A stretch of DNA of 11,315 nucleotides from Bacteroidota bacterium (GTDB lineage: Bacteria > Bacteroidota > Bacteroidia > UBA8524): the NCBI GenBank assembly GCA_003531115.1, contig DQHT01000077.1, positions 7,745 to 19,059 on the forward strand, read 5' to 3'. The position numbers and the translations under genes are program-made. A model generated the notes under the pieces. That model ran no database searches and was not told the DNA's origin. It saw only the letters and a list, made by a program, of their open reading frames with translations. How positions within the stretch are numbered: the stretch's first letter is position 1; every line of letters starts with the position of its first letter. This document shows, in pieces, positions 1 to 5,402 of the stretch.

Positions 1-75
1 GGGTTATGGGTTATGGGTTCCGGGTTCTGGTTGGATCTGCCAAAACCTGAAACCCAAAACCCATAACCCCTTTTT
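1..75 (+). terminator. Long hairpin plus T-run, probable terminator of an upstream gene
   Basis: Three left-arm blocks GGGTTAT, GGGTTAT and GGGTT (1-19) pair with AACCC, AAAACCC and ATAACCC (51-69) with a single mismatch, enclosing a 31-nt loop. A T5 run follows directly at 71-75. This is the layout of a rho-independent terminator reading rightwards. The left arm is also a short GGGTTA-type tandem repeat, so it may instead be a dispersed intergenic repeat. The structure starts at the window edge, so its full extent and the gene it would serve are not visible. Confidence 0.5.
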
Positions 76-120
76 CCGTCCGTTAACCTACCATTCGGGG
101 CCCCTAAACTATAATTTTAA

Positions 121-148
121 TTGGCCTTCTTCATAAAATATACCTTTG
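121..148 (+). promoter_or_regulatory. Bacteroidetes-type promoter of the liaF-like operon
   Basis: TTG at 121-123 and TACCTTTG at 141-148 are separated by 17 bases. They match the TTG / TAnnTTTG (-33/-7) promoter known from Flavobacterium and Bacteroides. Transcription would start near 155, about ten bases before the ATG at 165, and would cover all three genes of the operon. A GGGGCCCC palindrome lies just upstream at 97-104. No other regulator site is recognisable. Confidence 0.6.
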
Positions 149-164
149 TTTAAAGATTACGAAC

Positions 165-884
165 ATGGAACATCATTCACACCCGGGCAAGTCACATGGC
201 GGACGAATTTTCGGATTTGTCCTGATCCTGTTGGGGGTACTCTGGTTGCTTAACCGACTCGACTATATCATCTTCCCAAACTGGTTGATCAGCGTACCCA
301 GTTTGATGGTGTTGATCGGACTTATTATTTCCATCAAAACAAAATTTCAGCGTGTAGGTCCGATCGTGGTTACCCTGATCGGAGTGGCCTGGTTGATCCG
401 AAGGCACGACCTTTTGCCTCCTGAAGTGAGTTATCTCTTCTGGCCCATCGTTCTGATCGCCGTTGGTATTATTATCGTTCTCAGACCCAAAAGAGTTGAT
501 TCAGACAAAGACGACTTTTCAGGCTGTTGGGAGGATAAAAGCAGCTCGGATGAACTGGAGATCGACGCGGTATTTTGCGGATCGAAAAAACAGATCCTTT
601 CCAAAGATTTTAAAGGAGGAGAGATCAATCTGATCTTTGGGGGTACCGAACTCAATCTAAGTCAGGCTGATTTCCCGAAAGAGGTGGTCATTGATGTGAC
701 CATCGTATTTGGAGGATTGAAGATCATCATCCCCAATAACTGGGAACTAAAAACCCAACTCACCACGATCGCTGCCGGTGTGGAAGACAAACGCACCCAT
801 GACGGCTTGCAGGTTGTTCCAAATAAAGTCCTGTTACTTAAGGGAACCGTGATCTTCGGAGGTATCGATATTCAAAACCATTAA
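165..884 (+). CDS. LiaF-like transmembrane envelope-stress protein
   Basis: This 239-aa membrane protein has two parts. Residues 1-106 hold four hydrophobic helices (about 14-30, 41-57, 65-79 and 90-106), the LiaI/LiaF-like (DUF5668-type) membrane region. After an acidic linker (111-130), residues 131-239 form a predicted beta-rich domain of the LiaF C-terminal type, with turns marked FCG at 137-139 and FGG at 158-160, 182-184 and 231-233. In Firmicutes LiaF restrains a histidine kinase that answers cell-wall damage. Here the next two genes, 2 bases away, are a histidine kinase and its regulator, so a similar sensing or restraining role is inferred. The kinase is LytS-type rather than LiaS-type, so the partnership may differ in detail. 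The ATG lies ten bases after the predicted transcription start. The gene is complete and has no signal peptide other than the helices. Confidence 0.8.
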   Translation: MEHHSHPGKSHGGRIFGFVLILLGVLWLLNRLDYIIFPNWLISVPSLMVLIGLIISIKTKFQRVGPIVVTLIGVAWLIRRHDLLPPEVSYLFWPIVLIAVGIIIVLRPKRVDSDKDDFSGCWEDKSSSDELEIDAVFCGSKKQILSKDFKGGEINLIFGGTELNLSQADFPKEVVIDVTIVFGGLKIIIPNNWELKTQLTTIAAGVEDKRTHDGLQVVPNKVLLLKGTVIFGGIDIQNH

Positions 885-886
885 GC

Positions 887-1924
887 ATGTTCAGCCACCC
901 GCTGATCGATAAATACAACTGGATCTATTTCCTGTCCGCCTGCTTTATGCTGAGCGGACTCTTGTTCATGGTTTTCAACAACGCGGGGTTGTCCTTTGAA
1001 GGAGCCTTGTACGACGCCATTTCCAGTACCCTGTTATTTGGGATCGTGATGCTCTATTTGGTAAGCACTTTGCGTTTTTATCATCCAAAAAAACATGTGC
1101 TTCTTTATATAGGAGGAGGTTCCCTTCTCCTGAGCATTCTCTATACGGTGATCCTGGAAATGCTCTACCCATTAATTTATGCTGAGTGGGAATTGGTGCT
1201 GTTGCGCAACCCCTATTTCTGGCCACGTTATCTGTTTACCCTCCTTCTTTTCGCCAGTGCCATGGCCATTACCTGGTTTTATTACCAGATGCATGACCTG
1301 CAAAACAGTTTGGCCCGTCAGGAGGAGTCGGACAAGGTGGCCAGGGAAGCCGAGCTCTACAAACTCCGGCAGCAACTGCAACCCCATTTTTTGTTTAACA
1401 GTCTGAATTCCATCAATGCGCTCATCGGCTCCCAGCCCGATCTGGCCAGAAAAATGGTTTTGCAGCTTTCCGATTTTTTCCGGGGGACCCTGCGTAGAGA
1501 AGAGAGTAAATTTATTCCCCTCAGCGAAGAACTCGATTATATTCAGCTCTACCTGGAAATAGAACAGGTTCGTTTTGGTCACCGTTTGCAGGCCACAGTC
1601 GATGTGGATGAATCCCTTTTAAAACTCCCCATTCCACCGCTGGTGCTGCAACCCATCATGGAAAACGCCATTAAGTTTGGTTTGTATGGAACCATCGGCG
1701 ATGTATGTATCCGTGTAAAAGCCTTCCGCGAAGACCCTTTCCTGGTGCTGGAGATCAGCAATCCTTTTGAAGACGGGTCAGGACAAGCCAAAGGCACGGG
1801 CTTCGGATTGGCCGCCATTCAAAGGCGCCTGTATCTGCTTTTTGCCCGCAATGACCTGTTCACCACCCGCAGCAACGAAGGACTTTTTACCGCCCAAATT
1901 AAAATCCCTATTCCCCATGATTAA
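887..1924 (+). CDS. LytS/YehU-family sensor histidine kinase
   Basis: This 345-aa inner-membrane kinase has four hydrophobic helices (about 12-32, 45-63, 70-95 and 113-133), a short coiled linker (134-160) and a cytoplasmic kinase core. The phosphoacceptor region has the QLQPHFLFNSLNSI signature of the His_kinase family (PF06580) with His167. The ATP-binding part shows the N-box PIMENAIKFG (Asn260) and the G-box GTGFGL (303-308). Members of this family phosphorylate a LytTR response regulator, and one is encoded next. There is no separate periplasmic sensor domain, so the signal is probably sensed in the membrane or passed on by the LiaF-like neighbour. The start is 2 bases after the preceding stop, and the end overlaps the regulator start by 8 bases, which suggests translational coupling. 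The G-box usually continues with Asn in this family; here it reads GLAAIQRRL. The gene appears complete. Confidence 0.9.
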   Translation: MFSHPLIDKYNWIYFLSACFMLSGLLFMVFNNAGLSFEGALYDAISSTLLFGIVMLYLVSTLRFYHPKKHVLLYIGGGSLLLSILYTVILEMLYPLIYAEWELVLLRNPYFWPRYLFTLLLFASAMAITWFYYQMHDLQNSLARQEESDKVAREAELYKLRQQLQPHFLFNSLNSINALIGSQPDLARKMVLQLSDFFRGTLRREESKFIPLSEELDYIQLYLEIEQVRFGHRLQATVDVDESLLKLPIPPLVLQPIMENAIKFGLYGTIGDVCIRVKAFREDPFLVLEISNPFEDGSGQAKGTGFGLAAIQRRLYLLFARNDLFTTRSNEGLFTAQIKIPIPHD

Positions 1925-2651
1925 AGCCCTGATCATCGACGACGAACCGCTGGCCTGCGCCATGGTAGCGGAGTATTTGCAGAAACATCCGGATATTGAG
2001 GTGTTGGCCCAATGCCATAACGGTTTCGACGGCGTAAAAGCCATACAGGAACTCGAACCCGACCTGATCTTCCTGGACGTACAAATGCCCAAACTCAATG
2101 GATTTGAGATGCTGGAAGTGCTGGATGAAATTCCGGCCGTTATTTTCACCACCGCTTTCGACGAATACGCCATGCGGGCTTTCGATAAAAATGCAGCCGA
2201 CTACCTTCTAAAACCCTTTTCGCAGGATCGTTTCGACCGGGCCATTGAAAAGTTCAAACAACGTATGCCGCTCAAAGTCCCGAGCAGCGAGGCCGTGGAA
2301 CAACTCACCATTCAATACCCTTTGGCCGATCGTGTGGCGATAAAAAACGGAACCAAGATCCATGTGCTTCCTTATGACGCCATCTACCTGATCGAGGCTG
2401 ACGACGATTATGTGGTGGTACGCACCCAACAAGGCGCCTTCGCCAAAAAACGTACACTCAGCTATTTTGAAAGTTCCCTGCCCTCCGAGCGTTTTGTTCG
2501 GGTACACCGGGGATATCTCGTTAATCTGAGTCATATCACGCGACTCGAACAGAAGGAAAGCCAGAATTATGTGGCAGTAATGAGTTCCGGACAGGAAGTG
2601 CCTGTTAGCCGGACGGGGATGCAACTTTTGAAGCCGTTGCTCGCCAAGTGA
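1917..2651 (+). CDS. LytTR-family response regulator
   Basis: This 244-aa cytoplasmic two-component regulator starts MIKALIIDDE at 1917, inside the last codons of the kinase gene. The open frame runs further upstream to 1767, but that extension lies within the kinase and does not resemble a receiver domain, so 1917 is chosen. The receiver (1-120) has the acidic pair Asp8/Asp9, phosphoacceptor Asp54 in FLDVQMP, Thr79 and Lys99 in the LLKPF motif. The LytTR DNA-binding domain (about 138-244) shows the usual ERFVRVHRGYLVNL segment. Such regulators bind direct repeats upstream of target genes; no clear site was found at 71-164, so autoregulation is not supported. The gene is intact and is the last of the operon. 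No hairpin terminator follows it directly. Confidence 0.92.
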   Translation: MIKALIIDDEPLACAMVAEYLQKHPDIEVLAQCHNGFDGVKAIQELEPDLIFLDVQMPKLNGFEMLEVLDEIPAVIFTTAFDEYAMRAFDKNAADYLLKPFSQDRFDRAIEKFKQRMPLKVPSSEAVEQLTIQYPLADRVAIKNGTKIHVLPYDAIYLIEADDDYVVVRTQQGAFAKKRTLSYFESSLPSERFVRVHRGYLVNLSHITRLEQKESQNYVAVMSSGQEVPVSRTGMQLLKPLLAK

Positions 2652-2685
2652 TTTATGAATTGTGATTTATGATTTATGATTTTTT
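2649..2685. repeat. AT-rich tandem repeat TGATTTATGA ending in a T-run
   Basis: Three copies of TGATTTATGA start at 2649, 2663 and 2670 and are followed by six T residues (2680-2685). The first copy contains the regulator's TGA stop codon. Without a GC stem it is not a standard terminator. It looks like slippage-prone intergenic sequence. Confidence 0.55.
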
Positions 2686-2690
2686 GGTGG

Positions 2691-2748
2691 TCCGCCTTCG
2701 CTCGTGGAGATTTGTTTAGCATGAATGATTGTGGAGAGCTACGGCGGA
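2691..2748 (-). repeat. REP-like inverted repeat, copy 1
   Basis: TCCGCCTTCGCTC (2691-2703) and GAGCTACGGCGGA (2736-2748) form an inverted repeat with two mismatches in 13 and a 32-nt loop. Read on the minus strand it has the order TCCGCCGTAGCTC then GAGCGAAGGCGGA, matching the order and sequence of copy 2. It is probably a dispersed intergenic palindrome and may form an RNA stem in the operon's 3' untranslated region. Confidence 0.55.
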
Positions 2749-2835
2749 TAAATGAGAGGGTGAGACCTGGAGATGGTGAGACGAAGGACAGATGAGGGGT
2801 TGAAAGGATTGATAGGGTCCGTCATGCTGACCGCG

Positions 2836-2868
2836 TCCACCGTAGCTGACATAGGAAGCGAAGGTGGA
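2836..2868 (+). repeat. REP-like inverted repeat, copy 2
   Basis: TCCACCGTAGCT (2836-2847) and AGCGAAGGTGGA (2857-2868) flank a 9-nt loop. The outer TCCACC/GGTGGA arms pair perfectly. An outer pair GTCCGTC (2817-2823) and GACGGAC (2884-2890) frames the whole element. With copy 1 it gives a family consensus of TCCrCCGTAGCT then AGCGAAGGyGGA, and the two copies face opposite ways. Confidence 0.55.
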
Positions 2869-3072
2869 GCGGAGCCGAAGTACGACGGACGGAGTAGAAG
2901 CATCAGTTAACCCTGCCCCTCCTTTGTCTGAACCCCACCTCCGCTAAAGCTTTGGGGGGCTCGGTGTGATTCTTCGGATTAGGAGGATTTATGGGATTTT
3001 TTATTATTCCGTTGAAAAGGAGAAAGGAGACTTGGAGACATCTACTTACCAGGGAGACTTTATATAAACTTT

Positions 3073-3100
3073 GAAAAAAAATGTCCGGTACACCGGACAT
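3073..3100 (-). terminator. Orphan minus-strand intrinsic terminator
   Basis: The arms ATGTCCGG (3081-3088) and CCGGACAT (3093-3100) pair perfectly around a 4-nt loop. An A8 run (3073-3080) lies at the left side, so a transcript reading leftwards would end in a GC-rich hairpin followed by eight U residues. No minus-strand gene is seen between this hairpin and 5403, so the transcript it would end is unknown. It could equally be a repeat with a chance A-tract. Confidence 0.5.
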
Positions 3101-3102
3101 TG

Positions 3103-3130
3103 CCTTCGGAAAAGACGCATTTTCCGAGGG
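3103..3130. repeat. Perfect-arm hairpin next to the orphan terminator
   Basis: CCTTCGGAAAA (3103-3113) pairs with TTTTCCGAGGG (3120-3130), 11 base pairs with one G-T wobble, around the 6-nt loop GACGCA. It starts 2 bases after the preceding hairpin. No T-run follows on the plus strand, so it is not called a forward terminator. Confidence 0.5.
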
Positions 3131-3200
3131 ATAAGGGTTTCAGAGTATCCGATTCTTTAAAACCAACTAACTTTTAATTGAAAAATAGTTTATAAAATTG

Positions 3201-3232
3201 GGACCGAGGGTTCAAACCTCACACTCTCCGCA
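3201..3232 (+). other. tRNA 3'-end fragment (serine-like), putative att site
   Basis: The T-arm signature GAGGGTTCAAAC is followed by CTCAC and then by an acceptor-like ACTCTCC-G-CA. The acceptor strand would pair with a GGAGAGT 5' end, the usual start of a bacterial tRNA-Ser, and G is the expected discriminator base. The T-stem has one A-A mismatch and one wobble, so the copy is not fully functional. No D-arm, anticodon arm or 5' acceptor strand lies upstream. A partial tRNA 3' end 319 bases before an integrase is the classic trace of site-specific integration, so this is read as an attachment site. Ser identity is tentative. Confidence 0.6.
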
Positions 3233-3254
3233 TCTAAGTTGGCAACAACTGAGC

Positions 3255-3289
3255 AAAACCCCGAAATATCTAGCATTTCGGGGTTTTTT
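3255..3289 (+). terminator. Strong rho-independent terminator after the tRNA fragment
   Basis: AAAACCCCGAAAT (3255-3267) and ATTTCGGGGTTTT (3275-3287) are perfect 13-base arms around a 7-nt loop. The right arm runs into a T6 tract (3284-3289). It lies 23 bases after the tRNA-like end, where a tRNA terminator is expected, so it was probably copied or kept together with the tRNA 3' end. Confidence 0.8.
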
Positions 3290-3345
3290 GTTTTTATCCG
3301 GTGCGCATAAAAAGGCGTTTTTGAGCAAATTGCGTTTACCAAATC

Positions 3346-3370
3346 GTTACCCCTGCTATTTTGGGGTAAC
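3346..3370. repeat. GTTACCCC/GGGGTAAC inverted repeat
   Basis: GTTACCCC (3346-3353) and GGGGTAAC (3363-3370) are perfect 8-base arms 9 bases apart. This is the most distal pair of a motif family found five times between here and the integrase start. It is a likely protein-binding site, for example an integrase arm site or an operator. Confidence 0.6.
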
Positions 3371-3432
3371 AAACAGACAAACGCCTACTGTTACTCAGTT
3401 CATGCTCTTAATTACCGTATTTAGCGCAATGT

Positions 3433-3458
3433 GGGGTAACAACAACTCCATACCTTTG
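3433..3458 (+). promoter_or_regulatory. Predicted integrase promoter with embedded GGGGTAAC motif
   Basis: TACCTTTG (3451-3458) matches the TAnnTTTG box and is identical to the box of the liaF-like operon. No clear TTG is seen at the -33 distance, so the promoter would be weak or need help. A single GGGGTAAC (3433-3440) sits 10 bases upstream of the box, where a bound protein would cover the promoter. Transcription would start near 3465, leaving a leader of about 85 bases. Confidence 0.45.
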
Positions 3459-3500
3459 TAAAGCGAAGTGAGGGCGACAACCAGCGGGATGGAAAGGCCC

Positions 3501-3521
3501 GTTACCCATTTTAAGGGTAAC
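3501..3521. repeat. GTTACCC/GGGTAAC inverted repeat in the integrase leader
   Basis: GTTACCC (3501-3507) and GGGTAAC (3515-3521) are perfect 7-base arms 7 bases apart, ending 29 bases before the integrase ATG. The pair repeats the motif of 3346-3370. It may be a DNA operator, an integrase arm site, or an RNA hairpin that limits translation. Confidence 0.6.
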
Positions 3522-3550
3522 AACTTTTCTAACCGCATAAAACCAATTTT

Positions 3551-4783
3551 ATGTCGTCTAAAAACACATTTAGAATCCTGTTCTACCTGAACAACTCAAA
3601 ACTTAATGGAGAAGGTTCTCCGATCATGATGCGCATTACTGTTAATGGCAACAAAATAGCCATTTACACCCGGCGCCGAATTTTACCTACCTTCTGGAAT
3701 AGCAAGTCCGGAATGCCAATGATTAAGGATGCTCATACCGATGATATCGGCATCTACCTTGAATCATTACGAAACAAGGCATATAATGCCTTTACAGAAC
3801 TTTCAAGGGAATTTGATGAAGTAAGTCCACAAATGATTCGTGACGTCATGGAAGGCAAACAAGGTGGAGCTACTCAAACCATCATGGGCATTTGGATTGA
3901 ACACAATGAAGAACTGCGCAAGCTCATTGGTAAGCAGAACTCCTACACACTTTGGCAGAAGTACGAGACCTGCCGGAAACATTTTTTGTCCTTTCTGGAA
4001 AATCGTTATCGAGTGCCTGATATTCTCATAAAACAGGTACGTTACAATGTGGTGCGCGAATTTCAGCAGTATATGATTGCCGATAAAGAGTGTTCTTACA
4101 ATACGACCATCAAGTTTTTGCAATTCTTGAAAAAGATCGTCATACGAGCTATTCGCTCCGGTTGGTTGAAAACTGACCCCTTCCAAGACATTTCATTGGC
4201 ATTAAAAGAGACCGATAGAGCTTATTTGACTGAAGAAGAACTTGAACGAGTAGTTGTTAAACACTTTAGTGTGAAACGACTGGATATGGTAAAGGACCTC
4301 TTCGTCTTTTCCTGCTATACCGGACTGGCTTATTCCGACGTGAAGAAGCTCAAAAAAGCCGAACTTGAAAAAACTCCGGATGGCATGTGGTGGATCAAAA
4401 CACGCCGGCAAAAAACCAAGCAGCGAAGTCAGATACCGCTTCTTGAGATTGCGAAAGGTATCATTGACAAACACACTAATTTGGACGAGTTACGAGCCGA
4501 GGACCTGGTATTTCCTGTAATGAGCAACCAAAAACTCAATGCCTACCTCAAAGAAGTGGCGGACCTCTGTGAAATTGAAAAAACACTCACCTACCATGTA
4601 GCCAGGCATACGTTCGCTACTACGGTAACTCTACAAAATGGGGTTTCCATTGAGTCAGTCAGCCGAATGATGGGACATTCCAATATCAAAACCACCCAAC
4701 ATTATGCGCGTATCGTGGACAAGAAGATTGCCTATGACATGATAGAGCTCTCAAAACGGACCCGAATGGCCATGGCGAAATAG
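3551..4783 (+). CDS. Tyrosine recombinase (phage/ICE-type integrase)
   Basis: This 410-aa site-specific integrase would recombine element and chromosomal att sites. An N-terminal arm-binding-like beta domain (about 5-100) is followed by a SAM-like core-binding domain (about 108-215) and a C-terminal catalytic domain (about 225-400). Visible active-site residues are Lys288 in RRQKT, His349 and Arg352 in HVARH, His376 in MMGHSN and the nucleophile Tyr385 in THY-type context TTQHYARI. The usual first Arg is replaced by Ala260 in TGLAYSDVKKL; this is common in Bacteroidetes integrases, and the CTnDOT integrase also lacks this Arg, so activity is not excluded. Length is typical. Its motif-rich leader, the nearby tRNA fragment and the following DUF4248 gene make it the integration module of a mobile island. 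No frameshift is seen. Confidence 0.93.
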   Translation: MSSKNTFRILFYLNNSKLNGEGSPIMMRITVNGNKIAIYTRRRILPTFWNSKSGMPMIKDAHTDDIGIYLESLRNKAYNAFTELSREFDEVSPQMIRDVMEGKQGGATQTIMGIWIEHNEELRKLIGKQNSYTLWQKYETCRKHFLSFLENRYRVPDILIKQVRYNVVREFQQYMIADKECSYNTTIKFLQFLKKIVIRAIRSGWLKTDPFQDISLALKETDRAYLTEEELERVVVKHFSVKRLDMVKDLFVFSCYTGLAYSDVKKLKKAELEKTPDGMWWIKTRRQKTKQRSQIPLLEIAKGIIDKHTNLDELRAEDLVFPVMSNQKLNAYLKEVADLCEIEKTLTYHVARHTFATTVTLQNGVSIESVSRMMGHSNIKTTQHYARIVDKKIAYDMIELSKRTRMAMAK

Positions 4784-4833
4784 GGCAATTTCGGGTTGAA
4801 TTTTTCGAAGGCCTGATTGCCCTAAATTTCGGG
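4781..4833. repeat. TAGGGCAAT/ATTGCCCTA inverted repeat over the integrase stop
   Basis: TAGGGCAAT (4781-4789), which includes the integrase TAG stop, and ATTGCCCTA (4816-4824) are perfect 9-base arms 26 bases apart. Each is followed by the same AATTTCGGG (4787-4795 and 4825-4833). It is the first unit of the GGGCAAT array. No T-run follows, so it is not a convincing terminator. Confidence 0.6.
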
Positions 4834-4903
4834 TAGTGCAAAACTCCAGAAAGTCTGATTTTACTGGGCATTCAGGCAATGAAAATTTCACAATCACCAC
4901 TTT

Positions 4904-4948
4904 AGGGCAAAGGGCAATCTCTATATAGATAGGATTGCCCATTGCCCT
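4904..4948. repeat. Large palindrome of paired GGGCAA heptamers
   Basis: Two head-to-tail AGGGCAA heptamers (4904-4917) face two head-to-tail ATTGCCC heptamers (4934-4947). Together they form 16-base arms (4904-4919 and 4933-4948) with one mismatch around a 13-nt AT-rich loop. A further GGGCAAT lies at 4973-4979. With the repeat over the integrase stop this makes seven copies in 200 bases. The regular spacing and opposed orientation suggest binding sites for a dimeric or multimeric protein. Confidence 0.7.
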
Positions 4949-5045
4949 TGATAAAGATATGATTTGAAAACGGGGCAATTCACCAATTTTTAATCTTCCG
5001 AATTTTGCGCATACACTGGGTAGTTCTAATTCTTAGTATTGCAGC

Positions 5046-5273
5046 ATGGAAAATGGAGAATTCAAAATAAGGACCTACGGCTTTGGAGAACTAGCACAGC
5101 TCTATATGCCCCATATCACCCCAAAAAGTGCGTCTAACCGGCTTAGGGCTTGGATAAACCATAACTCTCATTTAAGCCGTAGACTAGAATTAAGCGGACA
5201 CAAAAAAGGGAGCAAGATTCTTACCCCTCAACAGGTGAAATTAATTGTAGAACATGTAGGCTTGGCTTTTTAA
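5046..5273 (+). CDS. DUF4248 family small protein
   Basis: This 75-aa protein matches the pattern of DUF4248, a Bacteroidetes family of small proteins. It has the FKIRTYG start (6-12), ELAQLYMPHITPKSASNRL (15-33) and a C-terminal TPQQVKLIVEHVG (60-72). The middle is basic and helical and looks like a small helix-turn-helix, so DNA binding is plausible, but the family has no established function known to me. It follows the integrase in the same direction after a 262-base gap filled with GGGCAAT repeats. A role as excisionase-like directionality factor or as a repressor of that array is inference only. No good promoter was found; TAGTATTG at 5034-5041 is too close to the ATG. The length is normal and the gene complete. 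Confidence 0.75.
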   Translation: MENGEFKIRTYGFGELAQLYMPHITPKSASNRLRAWINHNSHLSRRLELSGHKKGSKILTPQQVKLIVEHVGLAF

Positions 5274-5402
5274 CAGATTATTACCAAAAGAGCCAACGCA
5301 CACGAGCTAACCTTCTTTCCATGATGGTCAGTTAGCTGGCACTTATGCTATCATTGGAATGGATGTCTTTGCGAATGAACACTGTCTCATCAAGTTTCTA
5401 TT
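5274..5402. other. Convergent intergenic gap with a weak inverted repeat
   Basis: This gap separates the forward DUF4248 gene from the minus-strand giant gene. AGCTAAC (5305-5311) and GTTAGCT (5331-5337) are perfect 7-base arms with a 19-base loop that contains CCATGATGG. This could be a bidirectional terminator, but there is no T-run on either side, so that call is weak. Confidence 0.35.

Larger units (their letters stand above)
2652..3200. other. Repeat-rich intergenic region without a gene
   Basis: No open frame here has a recognisable domain or a plausible start context. The region holds two REP-like inverted repeats (2691-2748 and 2836-2868), an imperfect GC-rich stretch around 2930-2975, two neighbouring hairpins (3081-3130) and an AT-rich tract (3160-3200) just before the tRNA fragment. 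Base composition changes sharply along it, as in an intergenic region that has collected insertions beside an integration site. Confidence 0.6.

Noticed and set aside
1767..1916. Upstream extension of the response-regulator gene
   Set aside because: The extra residues are an out-of-frame reading of the kinase G-box region. The receiver domain starts exactly at the ATG at 1917.
2903..3100. Minus-strand 65-codon open frame in the intergenic region
   Set aside because: Its start lies inside the hairpin at 3081-3100, the composition is proline/lysine-rich without domain likeness, and it overlaps repeat sequence.
3198..3461. Forward 87-codon open frame across the tRNA fragment
   Set aside because: It runs through the tRNA-like end, a strong terminator and an inverted repeat, and its translation resembles no protein family. 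It is open by chance.
4781..4979. CRISPR array
   Set aside because: The repeated units are only 7 bases, occur in both orientations and have irregular spacing, unlike 25-40 base direct repeats with uniform spacers. No cas gene is present.
5034..5041. TAGTATTG as the -7 box of the DUF4248 gene
   Set aside because: It departs from TAnnTTTG, lacks a TTG at a fitting distance, and would start transcription at or after the ATG.
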